This document shows, in pieces, positions 49,850 to 60,879 of a DNA stretch of 64,000 nt. Position 1 is the stretch's first letter. Every line of letters begins with the position of its first letter. Under the pieces are notes generated by a model. It did no database searches and was not told the DNA's origin. It saw only the letters and a program-made list of their open reading frames with translations. Source of the DNA: Amblyomma americanum. Taxonomy: Eukaryota; Arthropoda; Arachnida; Ixodida; Ixodidae. The position numbers and the translations under genes were made by a program. The stretch is from positions 543,792,207 to 543,856,206 of the forward strand of contig NC_135497.1 of the NCBI RefSeq assembly GCF_052857255.1, in the 5' to 3' direction.

Positions 49850-51500
49850 CCTCAGTGAAGCCTGATGCCTTCCGACAAGTCTGGACTACTATTCACTATA
49901 GTCAACAAACGTGGGCTCCCTCGGGGAGCAGTAAGACTGGCTACAAGAAGCGGCCTCCTGTGTAGAGCAACTCCCCGGATAAAGAGGTCTCGTATGCTCG
50001 ACCGAGAAATCGGTACTGCTGCGAGTATGGAGAGGCAAGCAAAACCGGGCCGTCCAAACCAGTGAGGACCTGAAACTCAAGGTCTACGTGGAAGGAACGC
50101 CAATACCAGGAATTCTACAAGGTAAGTTTTTGGGCGAGTTGGTTTCATTATTCCATGACAACAGCGGATCGAACGGCGCGTATTAGAAGGAAACAGGCAC
50201 AGGCAGCGCTGTGTTGTGCTCCTGCCTGTGTCCTTCTTCTACATCCCATTTGTTGCGCTGTATTCATGGTGCACTAGGAAGGTCATCATTGCGAATCTTG
50301 GGCGCGTGGGTTCAATCCAAACAATTGCAGTACTCGAACTTTCACCCTGCTTAAAACATCAGTGTTACAAGTCGCACGCATGATGACCCGCATCACGAAC
50401 AGGCAACATATTGCATGGGTGAAGAGGACACACTAAAACTAGTAATAAACCTGGCCGTTAGCCGAATCATGCCTCAATAAGAGCGAAATACAACAAGCGC
50501 ATGCACTGCTACGCAAAGCGTATAAGACAGCGGTCCCGCTACAGCGAAGGACGTCTACAAAAACACCTTAGTCTTGCAAAACACCTTCGAGGAGCTACGG
50601 GAGGCACAGCTTGAGTAGAAGGAGCTAAGGTTGCTGCAGACGATAGGAAGAGCACTCTAGCAGAGACTCGGATACCGCGAGCAGATGCGAGAAATGACGA
50701 GGACGGGAACAATCCCCGACGAGGTTCGCAAACCTCTCAAGGTGGCGCCATACCAAGGAACATGAATCCCAACCTCCACCGACAGAGAATAGAAGCGAGT
50801 ACCAATTTTATCCAGAAAATATGCGCTATTCATGACACTACCACGTATGGAGACGCGTCCTCTAGAGGAGGAGACACCAAAACTGCAGTGTCTACGGTAG
50901 TAGATTCGTCTCTACGTGAAATGACCAGCGCATCTATGCGAGACTGTACGGTAGCAGAGGCCGAGGAAGTAGCCGTTCTCCTAGCGGTGCCGGAGGGCTA
51001 TAGAACTGGGCGGTCGCTAACAATACTCCCGCACTCTCAAACAACCTGCCGAAATTACATGAATGGCAGGATAGGTCATTACGCGCTCCATATACTCCCC
51101 GCAGCGAGCAACAGAATTAAAAGCCACAAAGAGAAAAACGACAAGACCCAACACAAAATTGTGTCGGTACCGGGACACATTGGGAGTGGCAGGGAACCAT
51201 TGTGCATGCTGACAGTGTACCTCGAGGATACATATACTTTAAGAGCATCCGACGAGACCGCGGAAGTCGTGCCAGCACCCAAGAAATACTCGGTCCTGCT
51301 ACAAAACTGTAGAGGCAAAAGAATCCGATATCCCCCGCCGCACAAAACTCTCAACAGAGATGAAGCTGTCACTTGGATATAATTACAGATTCTTACCCAA
51401 ACATACACATACTAAACAAAATGCACCCTACGATAGAGGCGGACAAATATACCTGGTGCGACGAAAAACCCCCACTACATCACATCCCATGGGCCTGTGA
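49850..51500 (+). mobile_element. I-clade LINE remnant (copy B)
   Basis: Frame 49865-50065 has SGLLFTIVNKRGLPRGAVRL-type RT text. After the foldback, the linker and RNase H follow in frame 50762-51382: STVVDSSLREMTSASMRDCT, VAEAEEVAVLLAVPEGYRTG, ILPHSQTTC (the catalytic Asp of TDSQ replaced by His) and VSVPGHIGSG (for WVPGHxG). The tail reads YTWCDEKPPLHHIPWACDPS at about 51450. More of the RNase H is in one frame here than in copy A, but the key residues are lost. Confidence 0.85.
50123..50271. mobile_element. Foldback element in I-clade LINE (copy B)
   Basis: Counterpart of 4956-5098, with arms TTCCATGACAACAGCG and GCGCTGTATTCATGG. The flanking duplications have diverged to TCTACAAGG and a GCACTAGG-type repeat. 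Its presence in both copies dates it before the duplication. Confidence 0.75.
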
Positions 51501-52090
51501 TCCCTCACGCAGACAAAGGCCTCGCGCAACGTTCGGCCTAGCGCAGCAGGGCAACGCATCTGTGCCGTCGTGGAAGACATCGTGTGTGCCGCGACCGGCT
51601 TTTCTCCATCCCCTCCCCATCAAACATTTGCACGCCTCTGAAGCGATTACTCCAATCATACGCGGCGCAGCATCCCGCATATATTTCCATATTATTTCTA
51701 CACAGCTATATTACAGACCTACCCCTATCATTTCTCACCGACGCTCTCCTTTCGTTTCCTCTCTCTGTCCTCTCCCTGTCCTTTTATTCTCGCTAGTCGC
51801 AGCTCAGGTACTTCAGCTTCTGATGGCAGATGCCACGGCTAGCAGCATCTTTTCATTCCATTGTTATTTTAAAGCGAAAGCTTTACTACACCAGCCAGCA
51901 TAGCCATTTCGGCTCATCGCGCACTTCAGCCGCGTGCCGTGGCCGACCACCTTGAGCCGCCGTTGCCTAGCAATGCCGCAGCCGCGCTCCAACAGATGGC
52001 GCCGCCCTAGACGCCGCAGCCGTCGCCGCTCGCTCCACCAGATGTGCACAGCTGTGGTCGACAGTAGACAGAGAGGAGGTGTCGCCTCTC

Positions 52091-52094
<4 letters not shown>
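51501..52094. other. Unassigned repeat-like stretch (copy B)
   Basis: Counterpart of 6341-6907, with the pyrimidine-rich run near 51720-51800 and the AAAGCGAAAGCTTTACTACA block at 51871. No gene is seen. Confidence 0.4.

Positions 52095-52187
<93 letters not shown>
52095..52187. repeat. (AT)n microsatellite at PLE insertion site
   Basis: A pure AT run ends exactly where the PLE terminus AAGAGAAGTGGGTGCTTC begins. It is homologous to the TA run at 6909 in copy A. Confidence 0.95.
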
Positions 52188-52189
<2 letters not shown>

Positions 52190-53803
52190 AGAAGTGGGTG
52201 CTTCTACAGAGACACATTTATTTATCAACGTTTCTACCGCGGTGCGGTCTTCTTCAGGACTGTAGTGGTCTCAAGTCAGGTGGACGTTTTAAGTTTATGA
52301 GCTGGGAGGAGGGAGAAAGGAGCATAACAAGTAATAGCAACAAGAGTTCTAAATATTGAACAAATAATAAAGAATCAAGAGGGGGGTGCGGGGAGCAGAC
52401 AGGTACAATATTCGGGGAGAGAGCAAGAAATAGAAAGAAAAGAAAAAAGGGGGAAACTAGTATAGTAAGGAAGGATGGGGTGGGTACAAAAGGAGATGGC
52501 AAAACGAGAGAAAGGGAGAGGAAGACGGTGCGGGGGACATGGGCAGCGCGGCAACCACCGGCGTACGAAAGCAAAATGTGCAAACAAAACACACAAACAA
52601 AATGCACAAACACAAACAAGGCCGCCGCTGCAGATGCGTGGCCAAAGAGGCGCCGCTGCGCAAATGACACTGGCAGCGACGAACAGGCCAAACCAGGCGC
52701 CTTTTGGGGGGTCTCACTAATTTCCGGTGAGCCGAGGGCTAGAACGTTGAGGAAGGAGTGGGCTACGTTAAGGAGCACCTGTGTAAGAACTTACTCAGGG
52801 GTCTGGGTTTCACTGAACGGTGCACCCCTCTCCCTGGGCGGGTCGTTGAACCGACTTCGTCGGGAATACTTGTTTGTAGGGGAGGAGGGCTAGTCTAGCT
52901 GTCTACAAAAATTTCAAATTGTCGGAAAACGTAAGGAAAGAACGTCAAAGCTTATCAATACTGCACGAGGCAGGATAGTGTAAGTAAGGAGGGGTATGAT
53001 TGCCTGGGATATTCACTTGGAGTTATGAAGGGTATATCTGTGTTAGCCATGGATTAACGAGAGTTGTAGTATTATTTTGTTTGGAGGTCGTGAATAAAAT
53101 AAAGATTACCAGGCTTTTCGGCAAGTCCTTCTTGAGTAGTATTAAACTTGTGGATAAAGTAGTATTCACGTTGTTCACGTTCTCGCCTGTTTTTGAAGCC
53201 CCCTTGAATAATTGTTACTTTTAGTTGGTCAAATAGGTGTCCTTCTGCGTTCACATGCTTCGATAGGGGAATATTTGGGAGAGACTTGGTGTGCGCGGTG
53301 ATTGTTAAATCGAATGCGGAATGCAGTGTTTGTCCTATGTATTGCTGGTTACACAAGGGCATTCAAGAAGGTAAAAAATGTTTGCTGAGTCGCAGTCAAA
53401 GTTACTGTTGATTGAATGCTGGAAAACTGACCTCGTACTAGTTGCGTAACACGTAGTCTGCATGTGCTTGCGCACTTTGCAGCGACCTTTACCACAGGGC
53501 TGGCATCCATGCTTGGGGGTTTTGTGTTTCTTGGAGTGGACTAGATAGTTCTGAATGTTTTTGGCACGCCTGTAAATCCCGCGGGGTGCGCATGTAAATA
53601 TCTTCGATAGTCGTTGACGTAGCTGGAGAATATTAAAGTGCTTATCAAGAATTCTGTTTATGTTCGGTGCGTTACTGTTAAATGTGAGAATAAGGTTTTT
53701 AGTGTAATCATTTCGGTTATCTATTCGGTGCCCCTGGAGTATTTGACTACGGTTCAGATTTGAAGCTCTGCTTACGGCATCAACAATAAGGGAACGTGGA
53801 TAG
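52188..53803 (-). mobile_element. Penelope-like element, left arm of inverted dimer (copy B only)
   Basis: On the - strand, reading from the centre (53803), RT-end and connector text comes first (the RSLIVDAVSRASNLNRSQIL region), then HKTPKHGCQPCGKGRCKVRK-like sequence. The GIY-YIG frame at 53362-53072 follows (CNQQYIGQTLHSAFDLTI, SKHVNAEGHLFDQLKVTI, REREQREYYFIHKFNT). The 3' UTR reaches TTCTACAGAGACAC at 52203-52216. This arm lacks the RT catalytic region. It is the inverted counterpart of 54594-56317. Confidence 0.9.
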
Positions 53804-56317
53804 GAATCGGCACCATCACAGAAGCAATATCAAACTACATTGACACTCTAATTAGCCACATTCCAGTCACATATCCATCCTACATTAAAGATACAAATAA
53901 CTTTCTCCGCCAGATAAAAAATATAACATTACCTGAAGGAGCCTTTCTTGTGACCGTGGATGTAACATCCGTATACACAAACATTCCCCATGCCGACGGC
54001 ATTGCAGCCCTTTTAGAATCTTATGAACAGCTGAGACCTCATGAATCTCTAATCCTAAATGTCGTAGGAATACTAGCCAAAATTGTGTTAGAATATAATA
54101 GCTTCGAATTTGATCTTCAATAATATCTACAAGTAATTGGCACCGCTATGGGAACAAGAATGGCCCCAAATTATGACATCTTCATGCATCATATAGAGTC
54201 AAAATTTATTTCATCTTGTCCAATTCAGCCGTACTTTTACAACCGCTATTTGGATAATGTTTTTATAATATGGACAAACACATAACAACAACTTAACCAT
54301 TTCATTGACAGTGTCAACTCCGTACACCCAAACATAAAGTTTACGCACACCTACTCAGCCAGTCCATTCAATTTTCTTGATGTTGACATTCTGGTGGCTA
54401 AGGGGTCAGTTCGTACAACCGTTTTTAGATAATCAACAGACTCACAAAAATATCTACATTTTCAAAGCGCCCATCCCCGTCACTGCAAAACCAGCATCCC
54501 ATACTCGCAGGCCCATCGTTTTCGAAGAATCTGCTCTAACGCCCTAGACTTTCATAAAAATTCCGAACACATGCGCAACGTGCTCTTAATACAGCGCTAT
54601 TCACGTTCCCTTATTAATGACGCCATAAGCAGAGCTTCAAATCTGAACCGTAGTCAAATACTCCATGGGCACCGAATAGAAAACCGAAATGATTACACTA
54701 CAAACCTTATTCTCACATTTAACAGTAACGCACAGAACACAATCAGAATTCTTAATAAGCACTTTAATATTCTCCAGCAAAGTCAACGACTATCGAAAAT
54801 ATTTACATGCGCACCCCGCGTGACTTGAAGGCGTGCCAAAACCATTCAGAACCGTCTAGTCCACTCCGAGGAACACAAAACCCCAAAATATGGATGCCAG
54901 CCCTGTGGTAAAGGTCGCTGCCAAGTTTGCAAGCACATGCAGACTACATGTTCCGCAACTAGTACGAGGTCAGTTTTCCAGCATTCAATCAACGGTAACT
55001 TTGACTGCGACTCATCAAACATTATTTACCTTCTTGAATGGACTTGTGTAACCAGCAATACATAGGACAGAAAAACACTGCATTCCGCATTAGATTTAAC
55101 AATCACCGCGCACACACCAAGTCTCTCCCAAATCTTCCCCTATCCAAGCATGTAAACGCAGAAGGACACCCATTTGACCGACTAAAAGTAACAATCATTA
55201 AAGCGGGCTTCAATAATAGGCGGGAACGTGAACAACGTGATTCTATTTTATCCACAAGTTTAATACTATTCAAGAAGGTCTTAACGAAAAGCCTGGCACC
55301 CTTTCTTTTATTCACGACCTCCAAACAAAATTATACAAGACTTATCGTTAATTGGCTAATTCAAATATACCCTTCATAACTCCTAGTGTATATCCCAGGC
55401 AATCATACCACTCCTTACACTATCCTGCTTCGTGCAGTATTGATAACCTTTGACGTTCATTCCTTACATTTTCCGACAATTTTAAATCTTTGTAAACAGC
55501 TAGCCCAGCCCTGAAATCTAAGGTTCGACGAAATCTCGTCTGGTCGGGTGAATACATTGGCGAAAATAATGAAGCGCCGACCAAAAGGTGTTGTCAAGAT
55601 GGAAGGACGTTTTAGCCCAGCCCTCCTCCCCTACAAACAAGTATTCCCGACGAAGTCGGTTCAACGACCCGCCCAGGGAGAGGGGTGCACCGTTTAGTGA
55701 TACCCAGACCCCTGAGTAAGTTCTTACACATGTGCTCGTTAACGTAGCCCACTCCTTCATTAACGTTCTAGCCCTCGGCTCACTGCAAATTAGTGAGACC
55801 TCCCAAAAGGCGCCTAGTGGGGCCTGTCCGTCGATGCCAGTGTCATTTGCGCAGCGGCGCCTCTTTAGCCACGCATCTGCAGCGGCGCCCTTCTTTGTGT
55901 TTGTGCATTTTGTTTGTGTGTTTTGTTTGCACGTTTGCTTTCGTACGCCTGTGGTTGCCGCGCTGCCCATGTCCCCTGCACCGTCTTCCTCTCCCTTTCT
56001 CTCGTTTTTCCATCTCCTTTTGTACCCCATCCTTCCTTACTATACTAGTTTTCCCCCTTTTTTCTTTTCTTTCTATTTTTAGCTTCCTCCCCGGATATTG
56101 TCCCTGCCTGCTCCCCGCACCCCCATCATTACTTTTTATTTTTTGTTCAGTTTTTTGCACTGTTGTTGATATTTGCTTGTTACACTCCTTTCTCCCTCTT
56201 CTGCAGCTCATAAACTTAAAACGTCCATCTGACGCGAGATCACTACAGTCCTGAAGAAGACCGCACCGCGGTCGAAACGCTGATAAATAGTCTCTGTAGA
56301 AGTGCCCACTTCTTTTA
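53804..56317 (+). mobile_element. Penelope-like element, right arm of inverted dimer (copy B only)
   Basis: The RT runs from about 53860: TVDVTSVYTNIPHADG (motif A, about 53955), IGTAMGTRMAPN (about 54139) and YLDNVFII (motif C with the second Asp changed to Asn, about 54249). Stops lie at 54121 and 54283. The connector at 54571-54828 has SLINDAISRASNLNRSQILH. The zinc-like CQPCGKGRCQVCKHM is at about 54898-54942. The GIY-YIG at 55038 reads CNQQYIGQ and then FNNHRAHTKS. The 3' UTR ends CCCACTTCTTTTAA at 56305-56318. The N-terminal domain is missing. Confidence 0.9.
56241..56300 (+). ncRNA. Hammerhead-ribozyme-like motif at PLE 3' end
   Basis: The order CTGAAGA (56251-56257, fitting CUGANGA), hairpin GACCGC-ACC-GCGGTC (56259-56273), GAAA (56274-56277), then a GTC near 56290-56292, with CTACAG/CTGTAG (56243-56248/56293-56298) as an outer stem, resembles a minimal type I hammerhead. 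Such motifs are known in PLEs. An extra A before stem II and a weak stem III mean this copy may not cleave. The inverted counterpart is at 52205-52262 on the - strand. Confidence 0.4.
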
Positions 56318-56353
56318 AGTCTTTATTCTGCGGAGCCAACTCAACCTACGTTC

Positions 56354-56528
<175 letters not shown>

Positions 56529-56529
56529 T

Positions 56530-56539
56530 ATAAGGCGAA

Positions 56540-56621
<82 letters not shown>

Positions 56622-56631
56622 TTCGCCTTAT
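56530..56631. repeat. 102-bp palindrome centred on (AT)n
   Basis: AAGGCGAAGCGC (from 56532) and GCGCTTCGCCTT (to 56629) are exact inverses around a pure AT run, so the whole 102 bp is self-complementary and could extrude as a cruciform. Copy A has only a one-sided relic (CTCTTCGCC at 7035). Confidence 0.9.
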
Positions 56632-56646
56632 TTTATTTTATTCATT

Positions 56647-56900
56647 ATGAAAACCGCCAAAGAAACGAAACAACGACAGAAAGAAGCGAGGAAGAGACAC
56701 CACGATCAAGCGACGCCAGAAGAACGCGCCGCACGACACGAGAAGCGTCGTTATGAAGATGCGGCCATTAGAAGTCGTGCCACGTCCCTGTGTGACTCCA
56801 ACTGCGGAAGAGACTGGTTTGAGTTCTCGAGAGCGTCGGATTGAGAGACTGCGTACACGACGTGCCGAGGAAACGAAGCTTTCGGAATTCAACTTGGATT
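56647..56900 (+). pseudogene. Arginine-rich STPR-like ORF (copy B)
   Basis: It starts MKTAKETKQRQKEARKRHHD and continues TPEERAARHEKRRYEDAAIR. It then shifts frame relative to copy A, in which the RERRxERLRxRRADETKLS end is read. The pattern supports a once-coding basic repeat protein. Identity beyond that is unknown. Confidence 0.4.
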
Positions 56901-59594
56901 AACCATTGCTAAACCACAGCCAATTTTATTATTAAATAGCCACTAAAAACAATGACTTTGTAGACTTAAAGAGCTGCGAGGCGAAAGGCTTTAGCGCGGT
57001 GTTGCTGTTTGTGTCACTGATGTGCGGTTAAGATGTTAAGTAGACAATTGTTTGTGAATCTTAAATGCTGGAGACACTGGAGGTCTTTAGGAGGCATCCT
57101 TCTGATTCGAAGCCTTTCCGCAAACACTCACCAGTGTCCTAGGCAAGGAGAACTACATATACGTTGACAAGACGTAGCGTGGTCGTTAGCACGCTCGGCT
57201 GCGGAAGGGAAAGATGGTAGATCTAATCCAATCGGGCACAAAGATTTTTTTCTCATGAAGTTGAAAATCGTAACGGACAGACTGTTTGACGTCACTTCCG
57301 TTGTTGTGATTTCCGGTTGGCGATGTAACGGACAAACAGGATCTCGACCGGGAGTATGAACCATTAAAGGCTTTGGCCTTAAAATACAAAACCCGAGTGC
57401 GGAGCAATGGGAGAGACTGTTGTTCAGCGACCGCTGTGAAGGCCATCAAGTTCTGCTACAGCGATCTCAACGGGCGGCAGTGGTCAGCGGAGCCCTGGGC
57501 TGATACCTCACCATCGGGAGAACAAACTCTGCAGAACTTCGCATGCACGCACAGAGCAGAGGTGGAAAGAAGGACACAGAGTTCGAGTGTTTTTGATTGC
57601 GCGATGTGACGCCACAGTTTTTCTTATTTTAAATTTTTCCCCGGCCGATAACTCTCGCACCTCTCAAGCCCAGAGGAATAAAGATCACGCCGAGCCAGAG
57701 GTGGCTGGCGCGCTTTTCAGAGAAATTATCTATGCGCTATGTGCATTTTCGCTTCCCTCTCCTCTCCCGGTAAATGCGAGCTCGGAGAATTTTGATTGCT
57801 ATTCATGGTTTAGGCAGTCTTACCTTCAGCCTTCTCCAGACGGAGGTGAGCGCTTTGAGAGTGCTTCGTTGTTTCGTACTTGCCCGCCAACAGTATACAG
57901 TGTTCTTCGTCACTCCCTCTTCGCTCTGCAGCTTGTTGACAGAGCTGCTGCACGACAGCGCAAGTGTGCGATGGTCTCGATTAAAAATGCGGCGCCTTCG
58001 AATCTGAAAATTCCGCGACAGACTCCGTTTGAAGGTGCGCGAAGAGACCGCGGAGTGGCGTCGATGAGGTCGTTTATTTGCTGGTGTTGATTGTTTGCTA
58101 CTGTACACCGATCGAAAGACGGTGGCCTCTATCGAAAGTTTTGTCTTTTTCAAGATACGTCTCCTTCGCGCAAGGCCTCTTTATGAATTTTGGGCGCAGC
58201 CGTTATTTTTGTGTGTGCAAGCGTAAACGCGCTGACTGTGGGACTTGTCGCCTTCCTCGCAGCTTCACCATACGGGGTACGCGACTCGCGCTTTGAAATC
58301 GTCGGGTTTCGCGACAGTTATTTGGCACTTATATGTGTGGATTACTCATATCTTTCTTATTTTTCACTGGGTGGTGCAGTGCAAAAATCAACTTCTTTGT
58401 GGCACTGCCGAAGAAAGAATGAAGTGGTTGCTGGCCAGCGGGGAGCTAAAGTTTAAATATAAGTTGCCTGATTGTGAAATAAAACTGGCGCACGTCGTAG
58501 TAGCACCAACCTTCTGTACATCAATACACTGCAGTAAAGTTTGTGCACAGGGAATGTATATAATGCATTCATTGTGTTTACTCGATCAGGCCTGTCACTG
58601 CCAAATAACTCATTTGTAAGGTGATGGACGCCACAAGCAAATCATCTTGCATACAGAGATGTCTTCATTAGCCTTCAGATGGCATCGGATTTGAGGTGCA
58701 TGAAAATATTTGTGATTTTACAACTGAAATAACTGCATTGGTATAATTACTTTAGCTTGCTACAACACCTTGGTTTAAAATTTTGGACGCCGGTTCCTAC
58801 CAGAGTTTCTCAACATTTGTTCTGCATGCTCCAATACAATCGATGAAGCTCTGGGAAAGATTTTCAGAAAAAATTATGCATTCACAAATAATAGACAGTG
58901 CGAGAAAGCTAGCGGCCGCTGCATGGGCGTCACGTTGCCGTCAAGCAACAAGGCAGCTGCTACTATAACCACTTTCCAGTGCAGTTCTATGCAAGCAACA
59001 TATACAGCACTTAATGTTTCGATGAATCCATAGCACTGTTTTTGTTTGTTGCTGATTAATTGTCTTGTAAATGCGCTAGATAATCATGTGTGTGTTTGCC
59101 AGTAGCTGCCAATGTCCTTACTTTGTTTTTCGGCTGCTGCAAGAGCCCTCACTTGTTTTACTCATTCTGGGAGTGTAGTTGCTGAATTTATCTGTGTAAA
59201 CTAGCGGCAGTTGGTGCATTACTCTGATCAGTAGTGTCCTTTCTTGCCTGATTTTTTTGTCTGTGCAGAATCAGTGAGCTCCTGGGGCTGATGTGCGAGT
59301 TCCCAGCTCGATTTTACCTTGCCCACAGTGAGCTGGAATTCGTATGATAATATGCATGCTCTTACTGTTTCCACAGGTTCAGAGTGTGGCCCTGGTTAAG
59401 TTTAGAAAGTTTTTCTTGAAAAGCTTATCCGCACTTAATTTTATTGTGGAATGTGTATTTTGGCATCTCTGCATTTTCTGGTAGACTGCTGTTTGAAAAT
59501 TATTCTGAGCACCTTCAGCAGCATGATTTGCCGTGAGAGATGTTGGGGAAACACCAATGTACCTTTGTAATTTCTTGCCTTAAGAAGGAACTTG
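56901..59594. other. Unassigned stretch (copy B)
   Basis: Counterpart of 7293-10000. It includes the 252-bp near-identical tract 57650-57901 and a decayed tRNA-like segment at 57180-57236. No gene is recognised. Confidence 0.4.
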
Positions 59595-59903
59595 GCAGAT
59601 GTGGACCTGCACAAATCTGCACTTAATTCATAACCATATAGTGTGCCACATAGAACAAGTTACACTCAGCCTCTTATGCAGATGTGACAGCTACGGTTTT
59701 GTGAGAGCACCTTTATGTCTGGCAGTGTATAAAAGATGTCTTTGTCAAAGGTAACTTGGCATGGAATAGGCTTTATCTTCTTGCGGTCACTTGGAAGCGT
59801 CGTATTGTAACATGTATGAGACAACATGCCCTCAGATCTGATGACATTTATAGCAGTTGCTTATATATGCTAGAATTCAGGACAACCCTTCATCTGATTG
59901 CCT

Positions 59904-60141
59904 AGCCTGCCGCGGTGGCTCAGTGGTGATGGCGCTCGGCTGCTGAACCGAAAGACGCTGGTTCGATCCCGGCCATGGCGAATGAATTTTGATGGACGCG
60001 AAACTCTAGAGGCCTGTGTACTGTGCGATGTCAGTATATGTTAAAGACCCACAGATTGTCGAAATTTCCTGAGCCCTTCACTACGGCGTCGCTCATAGCC
60101 TGAGTCGCTTTGGGACGTTAAACCCGAGAAACCAAACCAAT
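59904..60141 (+). mobile_element. tRNA-derived SINE (copy B)
   Basis: Identical to 10310-10547 except for one T/C change near 60067. It has the same flanking 14-bp duplications, with one extra change in the left repeat. It lies inside the 826-bp near-identical tract. Confidence 0.92.
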
Positions 60142-60694
60142 TCATGTGATTGCCTTTGGACCAGATGTCCAAGGAAGACCTGAATACATATAAGAATCCA
60201 AGAACACATGGATCACCACGTGGTACTCGTTTGCGACTGCTAAGTAATTTATAATTGACTTTCTTCTGTCCTGCTGTTCCGGTTTCGATTTTATGAACCG
60301 AACAATGCCTTTGATGTGTAGTTCGCCTTTAGGTGACGTGATGCATGAAAACACTTCAGTATAAATTTTGATAAGTAGGTTTAATTCACGGCAAGATTAA
60401 AACCAGCCTACCTGAAAAAATGGAATTACAACAAACAACGTATCAGTAATTATGTTGCCGTTTTTATTGTGCCTCACGTGACGTATAGATCAACAACATA
60501 TCACAGCTATTGTTTGGTTGATGAAACAGAAAGAGCAGCAAGAAGAAATTCAATTATAAATTTTTTTTCGTTCATAGGTGAATGCCACGGGCTGGTACAT
60601 GTAAAAGATTGTCTGATGCGTCATTTCAAAGAAAACGCAAGCAAAAATTTGGTGTCTGTTGCCCTTTAGCTGCTCTTATAGAGACGCTACACAG
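60142..60694. other. Unassigned stretch (copy B)
   Basis: It contains the 70-codon - strand frame (60354-60142) that is identical to copy A, and ordinary diverged sequence after 60420. No function is recognised. Confidence 0.4.
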
Positions 60695-60865
60695 CAGAAA
60701 GATTTTCATTTATGAGGGTTCAACATCCCACAAATCTCACGCTATGTATGAGGGACGCCTTATTGAAGGGCTCCGGCAATTTCAACTACCCGCGGTTCTT
60801 TTATGGGTACTGACATCGCACAATACACGGGCCTCTCATTTCTCTCTATCCCGACGTCGCTGAGA
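60695..60865 (-). mobile_element. SINE fragment (copy B)
   Basis: Counterpart of 11108-11270, with the 3' half of the SINE body on the - strand and no tRNA head. Confidence 0.65.
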
Positions 60866-60879
60866 ACACACAGTATTGT

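Noticed and set aside
50762..51382. 206-codon frame as a host gene
   Set aside because: Its motifs are those of a decayed LINE RNase H with catalytic residues replaced. The copy A counterpart is broken.
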